This document shows, in pieces, positions 5,353-12,231 of a DNA stretch of 12,231 bases; within the stretch, counting starts at the first letter, position 1; the number at the start of each line of letters is the position of its first letter. This DNA comes from Gemmatimonas phototrophica (GTDB lineage: Bacteria; Gemmatimonadota; Gemmatimonadetes; Gemmatimonadales; Gemmatimonadaceae), in NCBI GenBank assembly GCA_945870175.1, contig CAMBRJ010000040.1, forward strand, positions 1 to 12,231, read 5' to 3'. The position numbers were made by a program, and so were the translations under genes. Under the pieces are notes generated by a model that worked only from the letters and a program-made list of their open reading frames with translations, did not search any database and was not told the origin of the DNA.

Positions 5353-6690
5353 ATGTTGACACGCATGCTGATCGAGCGAAAGCGCGACGGCGGTCGAATT
5401 ACTCCCGCTGAGTGGCGCACGCTCATGTCGCAGTACGCGACAGGCGAGGTACCGGACTACCAGATGGCCGCCTTGGCGATGGCCATCTATTTCAACGGGC
5501 TTGATCGCGACGAGATCGGTGCCCTCACCGATGCCATGTTGCACAGCGGCGCCATGCTCGACCTCGACCATCTCACGATGGCGCGCGTCGACAAGCATTC
5601 CACCGGCGGGGTGGGCGACAAGGTGTCGCTCGTGTTGGCGCCGTTGGTGGCCTGCCTTGGGGTGGCGGTCCCCATGATGTCGGGTCGCGGTCTGGGACAC
5701 ACCGGAGGAACCCTCGACAAGCTCGAATCGATCCCCGGGTTTCGTACCGATCTCTCGCTGGCCCGCGCCACCGAGCAGCTGGAACGCATCGGCTGCGCGC
5801 TGATCGGGCAGACGCGTGAGATCGCCCCCGCCGACCGCCGCTTGTATGCTCTGCGTGATGCCACGGCGACTGTGGAGAGCATTCCGCTGATCTCAGCGAG
5901 CATCATGTCGAAAAAGCTCGCGGAAGGCCTCACTGGGCTCGTGCTCGACGTGAAACGCGGCTCGGGTGCCTTTCTGCCGGAACTCGACCGCGGACTTGCC
6001 CTGGCTCGTACCATGATCGAACTCGGCGCTGACCATGGGTGTCCCGTCGTGGCGCTCATGACGGCCATGGACCGGCCGCTCGGGCGGGCCTGCGGCAATG
6101 CGCTCGAAGTCGAGGAAGCGATCATGGCACTCCGCGGCGAGGGCCCGCCCGATCTCATGAAGGTCACCTATGCCCTCGGCGCCGAAATGCTGGTGCTGGC
6201 GGGCGTGGCGGCCGATCGCGACGATGCCCTCACCCGGATGGCGGTCGCGATTTCGAGCGGTCGCGCCGCGGCCAAGTTCCAGCAGATCATCGCGGCCCAA
6301 GGCGGTGACCCACGGGTTCTCGACGACCTGTCGATCCTGCCTCAGGCGGCCGAATGCGAGCTGTTTCTGGCCCCTCGTGGCGGCGTGATCGCGCAGGTGG
6401 AGCCGAAGGCCATTGGCCGCGGCATCACCGCCCTGGGCGGACAGCGGACCAAGGTGGAAGACGGCATCGACCCCAGCGTGGGGTTTGTGATCACGGCCAG
6501 ACCCGGCGATATCGTACGGGCCGGAGAGCCGCTCGCCACCGTTTTTGCGAAGGATCGGGCCGGGGTGAATGCCGGTCTGGCGGCCCTGCGCACCGCGGTC
6601 ACGATCGCCGAGGAGGCCGAGCCCCCGCTGCCGCTCATCTCGCACCGGGTCACCGAGGCGGGGGTGGAACTGTACGACTCGCCCGGATAG
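5353..6690 (+). CDS. deoA: Thymidine / pyrimidine-nucleoside phosphorylase
   Basis: This enzyme catalyses phosphorolysis of thymidine (and, in PyNP enzymes, uridine) to the free base and (deoxy)ribose-1-phosphate, a cytosolic pyrimidine salvage step. The length of 445 residues fits the family (about 430-440). Seen: KHSTGGVGDKVSL (81-93) and the family signature SGRGLGHTGGTLDKLE (110-125). Lys81, Ser83, Ser92, Ser110 and Thr120 align with the phosphate ligands Lys84, Ser86, Ser95, Ser113 and Thr123 of E. coli thymidine phosphorylase. Arg168, Ser183 and Lys187 align with its base-binding Arg171, Ser186 and Lys190. The constant offset of three shows no indel up to there. I cannot separate DeoA from Pdp/PyNP specificity by eye. 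The start is ATG 5353; ATG 5365 is also possible, and neither has a good Shine-Dalgarno. A weak terminator follows at 6699. Confidence 0.95.
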   Translation: MLTRMLIERKRDGGRITPAEWRTLMSQYATGEVPDYQMAALAMAIYFNGLDRDEIGALTDAMLHSGAMLDLDHLTMARVDKHSTGGVGDKVSLVLAPLVACLGVAVPMMSGRGLGHTGGTLDKLESIPGFRTDLSLARATEQLERIGCALIGQTREIAPADRRLYALRDATATVESIPLISASIMSKKLAEGLTGLVLDVKRGSGAFLPELDRGLALARTMIELGADHGCPVVALMTAMDRPLGRACGNALEVEEAIMALRGEGPPDLMKVTYALGAEMLVLAGVAADRDDALTRMAVAISSGRAAAKFQQIIAAQGGDPRVLDDLSILPQAAECELFLAPRGGVIAQVEPKAIGRGITALGGQRTKVEDGIDPSVGFVITARPGDIVRAGEPLATVFAKDRAGVNAGLAALRTAVTIAEEAEPPLPLISHRVTEAGVELYDSPG

Positions 6691-6698
6691 TTTGCCCT

Positions 6699-6722
6699 GT
6701 AGCCGTCATGCGGCTGCCTTTT
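6699..6722 (+). terminator. Weak intrinsic terminator after deoA
   Basis: The stem GTAGCCG / CGGCTGC (7 pairs including one G-U, loop TCATG, 6699-6717) is followed by CTTTTG. It lies 9 bases after the deoA stop. The short T-run suggests partial termination, so the next small gene may receive read-through. Confidence 0.45.
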
Positions 6723-6756
6723 GATCACCGACGCGTCGCGTCCTAGTCGCCATATC

Positions 6757-6993
6757 ATGAACACGAACCGTCTGCTCAGTCTCGTGGCCGCCGCCGCTGT
6801 GCTCCCCCTCCTTGGGCTGTACGGGCTGCTGATGTACGTCGTCACGCCGACCCCCACGGGCGGTATGGAGACGACGGTCACCACGATCTGCTACATCGCG
6901 TTCACGGTCATCACGGCGGCGCTGATCATTGTCGCGCTGAACTTCTCGGCGCAGTTGTCGCGCGAAGCGAAGGGTGTGTTCCTCACGCCGTAA
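6757..6993 (+). CDS. Small two-helix membrane protein, function unknown
   Basis: This 78-residue protein has two hydrophobic helices, about residues 6-29 (LLSLVAAAAVLPLLGLYGLL...) and 40-63 (...VITAALIIVALNF), joined by a short PTPTGG turn. A positively charged SREAKG tail suggests a hairpin with a cytoplasmic C-terminus. I do not recognise a family. I chose ATG 6757; a TTG at 6721 would add 12 residues but overlaps the deoA terminator T-run, and neither has a Shine-Dalgarno. Support for a real gene: an open frame with membrane-like composition, same strand as deoA, and a strong intrinsic terminator 26 bases after the stop. Confidence 0.65.
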   Translation: MNTNRLLSLVAAAAVLPLLGLYGLLMYVVTPTPTGGMETTVTTICYIAFTVITAALIIVALNFSAQLSREAKGVFLTP

Positions 6994-7015
6994 CACGGGC
7001 GCAGGTCGATGGTGC

Positions 7016-7054
7016 AAAGGGCGCGGGATCTCCATGATCCTGCGCCTTTTTCTT
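7016..7054 (+). terminator. Strong intrinsic terminator after the small membrane protein
   Basis: The stem GGCGCGGGATC (7020-7030) pairs with GATCCTGCGCC (7036-7046), 11 pairs with one G-U, around loop TCCAT. It is followed by TTTTTCTT and preceded by AAA. It closes the deoA transcription unit. Confidence 0.9.
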
Positions 7055-7065
7055 GTGGCGCCACA
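7054..7065. repeat. 12-base perfect palindrome upstream of the cytochrome gene
   Basis: TGTGGCGCCACA is fully self-complementary and directly follows the terminator T-run, about 90 bases before the peroxidase start. It could be a protein-binding site or chance in G+C-rich DNA. Confidence 0.4.
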
Positions 7066-7156
7066 CGCGGGTACGTAGGGTCAGGACGCCGGCGCCGTGT
7101 TGAGGAACACAAGACGTCCATGTCAGTGCCCGCTCTCTACGGCCGAGACTTCCGCC

Positions 7157-8602
7157 ATGCGCCACTTCAAACTGATCGCGCTCATCACGGCATCGCTCGC
7201 GCTCACCGCGTGCGCCGGTGATGCCACCACCAGTCCCGTCGTGATCGACACCACGACGGTCACGCCAAACACCGATCCCGTCGCCGTCGTGTCGCCGAAT
7301 ACGGCGCAAGCGGCGATGGTCGGGGTGCCATTCGCGTACGACGCCACGAAGGCCGGCACGGCGTTCAGCGATCCACGGAAGTCGGGCCTCACGTACACCG
7401 TGTCGTTCACGCCGGCGGTGAGTGGACTGTCGGCCGCGAACGGGCGTATCGCAGGCACCGCCGTCGCCCCCGGCGTCTACACCGTGACGATTACCGCGCG
7501 GGACAACGGTGGCAGCAGTGCGTCGCACAGTTTCTCGATCGTGGTGTTTGCGGCAGATCTCACCGTGCCAACGCTACCGTCCGCGACGCTCCTGTACGAC
7601 GACGCGAGTAACCCGCTACCACGGCACTTCTCGCAGGCCGCGCCTAATGCCGGCAGCCCGATCGGCGCCGACAACACGCCGGCATCGAACCGCACCACGA
7701 ACGCGGGCGCGACGCTTGGTCGCGTGCTGTTCTATGACCGTCGGCTGTCCGTGAACGATCGCGTGTCGTGCAGTTCGTGCCACCAACAGCAGTTTGCATT
7801 CTCCGATACGGCCACGTTGAGCCGTGGCTTTGCCGGCGGATTCACCGGCCGCCACAGCATGGGGCTGACCAATGCGCGCTTTTACGCGAACGCCCGGTTT
7901 TTCTGGGATGAACGCGCGGCGAGTCTGGAAGCACAGGTGCTCCAGCCCATTCAGGATGGCACGGAAATGGGCATGACGCTGCCGAACGTGCTCACCAAGC
8001 TCTCGGCCACCACGTACTACCCGGCGCTGTTCACCGCCGCATTCGGTACGAACGAGATCACGAGCGATCGGGTCAGCCTCGCCCTCTCGCAGTTCGTGCG
8101 ATCACTGGTGTCGGTGACCTCCAAGTTCGACCGCGCCTTCGGGGTGAACGGTGTGCCGAACTTTGCCGCCTCGTTCACGGCGCAGGAGCTGGCCGGGCAG
8201 GATCTCTTCAACGGCCGCGCCGGATGCGCGCGCTGTCACGGCACCAACGCGCACATCAGCGACAACACGCACAATACCGGGCTCGACGCCACGATCACCG
8301 ACATCGGGGCCGGGAACGGACGCTTCAAGGCGCCGTCGTTGCGCAACATCGCCGTGCGCCCGCCGTACATGCACGATGGCCGCTTTCAGACGCTGCAGCA
8401 GGTGATCGCGTTCTACGACACCGGCGTACAAAACAATCCGGGCCTCGATAACCGACTGCGTGGCGGCGGCGGAGGCAACGGGCCGCCGTTGCGGCTCAAT
8501 CTGTCGGTCGCCGATCGGGCGTCATTGGTGGCGTTCCTGGGGACGCTCACGGACAACACGTTCCTCACGGATGTGCGGTTCTCGAATCCATTCGGGCGGT
8601 AA
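7157..8602 (+). CDS. Lipoprotein: Ig-like segment plus dihaem cytochrome c peroxidase/MauG domain
   Basis: This is a 481-residue predicted envelope lipoprotein. Residues 1-18 form a signal peptide ending in the lipobox LTAC, with Cys19 the lipidated residue. A Ser/Thr/Asp-rich linker follows, then a beta-rich segment (about 43-133: VGVPFAYDATKAG..., VSGLSAANGRIAGTAVAPG, YTVTITARDNGG) typical of putative-Ig/cadherin-like repeats. Residues about 145-475 are a CCP_MauG-type domain. Two c-haem motifs are visible, CSSCH (205-209) and CARCH (357-361), with family text FFWDERAASLEAQVLQPIQD (248-267) and PPYMHDGRF (402-410), whose Met405 is a likely axial ligand. Family members reduce hydrogen peroxide or oxidise protein or small substrates outside the cytoplasm; the substrate here is unknown. 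I chose ATG 7157 because the signal peptide begins there (MRHFKLIAL). The gene is monocistronic and bounded by terminators on both sides. Confidence 0.93.
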   Translation: MRHFKLIALITASLALTACAGDATTSPVVIDTTTVTPNTDPVAVVSPNTAQAAMVGVPFAYDATKAGTAFSDPRKSGLTYTVSFTPAVSGLSAANGRIAGTAVAPGVYTVTITARDNGGSSASHSFSIVVFAADLTVPTLPSATLLYDDASNPLPRHFSQAAPNAGSPIGADNTPASNRTTNAGATLGRVLFYDRRLSVNDRVSCSSCHQQQFAFSDTATLSRGFAGGFTGRHSMGLTNARFYANARFFWDERAASLEAQVLQPIQDGTEMGMTLPNVLTKLSATTYYPALFTAAFGTNEITSDRVSLALSQFVRSLVSVTSKFDRAFGVNGVPNFAASFTAQELAGQDLFNGRAGCARCHGTNAHISDNTHNTGLDATITDIGAGNGRFKAPSLRNIAVRPPYMHDGRFQTLQQVIAFYDTGVQNNPGLDNRLRGGGGGNGPPLRLNLSVADRASLVAFLGTLTDNTFLTDVRFSNPFGR

Positions 8603-8629
8603 GGACGCGGGTGCTTCACCTCACGAAAA

Positions 8630-8667
8630 CGCAAAACCCGACACTGTCGTGAGTGTCGGGTTTTGCG
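8630..8667. terminator. Bidirectional intrinsic terminator between the cytochrome gene and gyrB
   Basis: Perfect 16-base arms CGCAAAACCCGACACT (8630-8645) and AGTGTCGGGTTTTGCG (8652-8667) enclose the loop GTCGTG. The G+C-rich inner stem CCCGACACT/AGTGTCGGG is followed by TTTTGCG on both strands. It therefore serves both the rightward cytochrome gene (stop 8602) and the leftward gyrB gene (stop 8692). Confidence 0.92.
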
Positions 8668-8691
8668 GAAGGAGGTGCTGCAGCGCTCGCC

Positions 8692-10656
<1,965 letters not shown>

Positions 10657-10662
10657 GAGGTG

Positions 10663-10672
10663 GGGATATCCC
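10663..10672. repeat. Palindrome in the gyrB leader
   Basis: GGGATATCCC, a perfect 10-base palindrome, ends 6 bases before the gyrB ATG. In RNA it could form only a small hairpin; as DNA it could be a protein site. Its position could affect ribosome access. Confidence 0.4.
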
Positions 10673-10690
10673 GAAGAATTGAACTGCTGC

Positions 10691-10706
10691 GGCCAGCCGA
10701 CTGGCC
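10691..10706. repeat. Stem-loop in the gyrB leader
   Basis: GGCCAG-CCGA-CTGGCC on the plus strand is a perfect six-pair G+C-rich stem with a four-base loop. It lies about 35-50 bases upstream of the gyrB start, within the transcript predicted from the promoter at 10724-10752. It has no T-run, so it is not a terminator as it stands. Confidence 0.5.
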
Positions 10707-10723
10707 TGCAAACACAACCCCTA

Positions 10724-10752
10724 AATGTAGTCGGTCCGGCCTCCGCAAGCAA
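10724..10752 (-). promoter_or_regulatory. Candidate gyrB promoter
   Basis: On the minus strand TTGCTT (10752-10747) and TACATT (10729-10724) are separated by exactly 17 bases. Transcription would begin near 10717, giving a leader of about 60 bases that contains the stem-loop at 10691-10706 and the palindrome at 10663-10672. Supercoiling-dependent gyrase promoters are known in other bacteria; nothing here tests that. Confidence 0.5.
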
Positions 10753-10766
10753 CTCGGCGGTCATAT

Positions 10767-10795
10767 CGCAAGTCGTTGCTGTGGAACAACTTGCG
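10767..10795. repeat. Long stem-loop between dciA and gyrB
   Basis: CGCAAGTCGTT (10767-10777) and AACAACTTGCG (10785-10795) form 11 pairs (one non-Watson-Crick position) around the loop GCTGTGG. It sits 13 bases after the dciA stop on the minus strand. No T-run follows, so it may be a Rho-dependent or processing signal, an mRNA 3'-end stabiliser or a DNA site. The loop region contains TGTTCCACA, which matches a DnaA box only partly. Confidence 0.55.
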
Positions 10796-10807
10796 GGGAG
10801 GGCAGGC

Positions 10808-11122
10808 TCAGCGCTGCAGCATCCAGCGCAGACGGGTGACCGGTGGACGCGACGGGTCCCGGTTCAACGACCGCAACAGCTCGGGCTCGAGGAACGTCAG
10901 CTCCTGCATCCAGGCGTGCGTCTTCACCATCACCACCAACGTGCCATCCTGCTGCAACAGCAACGGCTCCGTTACGGTGGCGATCTGTGCCCCCACCAAC
11001 GTCGGCCATTCCGGAATCACCGCCGCCTGCGCCACGCGATCGGTGAGCCCCGCCTGCCGCAGCACCGAGGCGAGCACATCGCCAAGCTTGGCGGGGGCGC
11101 GCTTCTTGGGATCGGCACTCAC
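10808..11122 (-). CDS. dciA: DciA-type protein (DUF721), helicase loading factor
   Basis: DciA is the ancestral-type operator of the replicative helicase DnaB, used in bacteria that lack DnaC/DnaI. This 104-residue protein has the usual DUF721 text: a conserved N-terminal helix (LGDVLASVLRQAGL, 13-26) and WPTLVGAQIATVTEPL (39-54) with Trp39. It continues GTLVVMVKTHAWMQELTFL (60-78) with Trp71, then ELLRSLN. It is close to the minimal domain, without the long tail of some homologues. The start is GTG 11122, which overlaps the recF stop in GTGA; GAGG lies 5 bases upstream. The recF-DUF721-gyrB order is also known from actinobacteria (recF, Rv0004-type gene, gyrB), so the context fits replication. 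Confidence 0.85.
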   Translation of the reverse strand: MSADPKKRAPAKLGDVLASVLRQAGLTDRVAQAAVIPEWPTLVGAQIATVTEPLLLQQDGTLVVMVKTHAWMQELTFLEPELLRSLNRDPSRPPVTRLRWMLQR

Positions 11123-12231
11123 GCGGGCCTCGCCAGCGGCTGCAGCAGGCCGTCACACATGGTGCGCTGCGCGAGACGCGTGAACGCCGCCGGAATGTCG
11201 TCTACGCGCGGCACGGCCAACAACACCTGCGAGGCGCCCGCATCTTCAAGCAGTGCCAGCACGCGACCCGCCCGTCCGACGTCGAGCTCGGCGAACGGAT
11301 CATCCAGCAGCAACAGGGGCGGATAACCGACCGCCGCACGTAACGTGGCCAGTTCGAGCAGACGCAGCGCGATCGCTGCGCTGCGCTGTTGTCCCGCCGA
11401 TCCGAACGTGCGCAAGTCGCGACCGCCCAACAGCAGTTGCAGATCGTCGCGATGCGGGCCCACCAACGTGACGCCACGACGCAGCTCCTGCGTGCGCTGC
11501 TGCGCATAGGCCCGACGATACGCCTCGGCCTGCGCCTCGGCGCTCGTGAGCTGGTCGTCCGCGGTCTCACCGCCGGTGGCCGCGTATTGCATTACCACCG
11601 TCTGTCGCTCGCCGATGGCGGCCGACAGCTGCGTGAAGCGCTCCGTGTGGTCGCGCACGAAGCGGTGTCGCGTTGCCGCCACGAAGCCGCCGTGCTCCGC
11701 CAAGGCCGGCTCCCACACGCTCACCCGCGAATCGTGCTCCGTACTGCGCGCGCCGTCGCGCTGCGCCGTCCGGAGCGCAGCATTGCGTCGCAGCAGGGCG
11801 CCGCGATACAACTGCAGCGCCTGCAGGTACGCGCGCGACGACAGCGCCAGCATCACGTCGAGATAGTGCCGCCGCTCACTGGGGCCACCGCCCACCAGCG
11901 CCACGTCGGCCGGCGAGAATTCCACCGACGGCACCGCACCGAGCGCACTCGTGAGCCGCGGCTGCTCCACGCCGTCGAGCGTGGCCCGCTTGCGTCGCGT
12001 GCTGCGTTCGAAGCCGACGCTCACGGTGTTGAACGCCGATGGGTGCGTCAGCTCGGCGCGGACGTGAAATGCCGGTGCCCCGAAACGCACCACATCCGCG
12101 TCGCGTGCGCCGCGAAACGATCGCAGCAACGCGAGATACGCGACGGCTTCGAGGAGGTTCGTTTTGCCATGTCCGTTCTCGCCAACGATCACCAGCCCGG
12201 TCGAGGGAATCTCGAGGTCGAGTTGCGTGAA
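11119..12231 (-). CDS. recF: DNA replication/repair protein RecF, N-terminus outside window
   Basis: RecF is an SMC-like ATPase that, with RecO and RecR, promotes RecA loading at gaps and protects stalled forks. The frame is open to base 12231, giving 370 visible residues; only a short N-terminal piece (roughly ten to twenty residues) should be missing. Seen in visible numbering: Walker A GENGHGKTNLLEA (17-29); LRSFRG (35-40); EFSPADVALVGGGPSERRHY (104-123), carrying the RecF P-S-x-R-R-x-(F/Y) text; GPHRDDL (258-264); ABC signature GSAGQQRSAAIALRL (277-291); and Walker B/D-loop LLLLDDPFAELD (306-317). The D-loop has DDPFAELD where many RecF proteins read DDVFSELD, a mild variation. The stop overlaps the dciA start by four bases, so translation is probably coupled. 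dnaN is expected upstream. Confidence 0.96.
   Translation of the reverse strand, partial: FTQLDLEIPSTGLVIVGENGHGKTNLLEAVAYLALLRSFRGARDADVVRFGAPAFHVRAELTHPSAFNTVSVGFERSTRRKRATLDGVEQPRLTSALGAVPSVEFSPADVALVGGGPSERRHYLDVMLALSSRAYLQALQLYRGALLRRNAALRTAQRDGARSTEHDSRVSVWEPALAEHGGFVAATRHRFVRDHTERFTQLSAAIGERQTVVMQYAATGGETADDQLTSAEAQAEAYRRAYAQQRTQELRRGVTLVGPHRDDLQLLLGGRDLRTFGSAGQQRSAAIALRLLELATLRAAVGYPPLLLLDDPFAELDVGRAGRVLALLEDAGASQVLLAVPRVDDIPAAFTRLAQRTMCDGLLQPLARPA
11128..11131 (-). promoter_or_regulatory. Shine-Dalgarno of dciA inside recF
   Basis: GAGG on the minus strand lies 5 bases before the GTG at 11122, within the last codons of recF. It supports the GTG start and the four-base GTGA overlap. 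Confidence 0.55.

Noticed and set aside
6753..6758. TATCAT, a near-perfect -10 hexamer
   Set aside because: It overlaps the ATG of the small membrane protein, so a transcript from it would lack the start codon; the TTGATC upstream is also at the wrong distance.
10780..10788. DnaA-box-like TGTTCCACA on the minus strand between dciA and gyrB
   Set aside because: It matches TTATNCACA at only 7 of 9 positions and stands alone, with no cluster or A+T-rich unwinding region, so I do not call an origin here.

Overview
The window looks like ordinary chromosomal core DNA from a G+C-rich bacterium. Its right end carries an origin-type replication cluster, recF-dciA-gyrB, read right to left. In many bacteria dnaN and dnaA lie just upstream of recF, so they may sit beyond the right edge. 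Protein style and neighbourhood suggest a Gemmatimonadota-like organism. That is an inference from memory of such genomes, not something the sequence proves. I see no tRNA, rRNA, CRISPR array, insertion sequence or phage gene, and no gene-free stretch longer than about 180 bases.

Layout, left to right. (1) Bases 1-955, minus strand: a two-gene unit of a small TPR protein followed by a ParA/MinD-type ATPase that runs off the left edge. (2) 1134-1667, plus: a purine-type phosphoribosyltransferase with a good Shine-Dalgarno sequence and a candidate promoter overlapped by a palindrome. (3) 1689-4353, minus: NAD-dependent DNA ligase LigA, then a V4R-like small protein. (4) 4471-5340, minus: an exported TPR protein resembling the RMD (regulator of microtubule dynamics) family, head to head with (5) 5353-6690, plus: thymidine/pyrimidine-nucleoside phosphorylase, followed by a small two-helix membrane protein and a strong terminator. 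(6) 7157-8602, plus: a lipoprotein with an Ig-like segment and a dihaem cytochrome c peroxidase/MauG domain. It converges on gyrB across a perfect bidirectional terminator. (7) 8692-12231, minus: recF (5' end missing), dciA and gyrB.

How the genes fit together: recF (gap repair and fork maintenance), dciA (helicase loading), gyrB (supercoiling), ligA (nick sealing) and a ParA ATPase are replication or chromosome-maintenance functions. The phosphorylase and the phosphoribosyltransferase are nucleotide salvage enzymes, but they lie in separate transcription units. The peroxidase-like lipoprotein and the TPR protein are envelope proteins with no clear link to the rest.

I found no convincing new multi-gene system. 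The items most worth a second look are the structured dciA-gyrB intergenic region, the V4R-like protein beside ligA, the Ig-like/dihaem fusion lipoprotein, the non-Soj-like ParA with its TPR partner, and the almost absent spacer between the divergent TPR gene and the phosphorylase gene.
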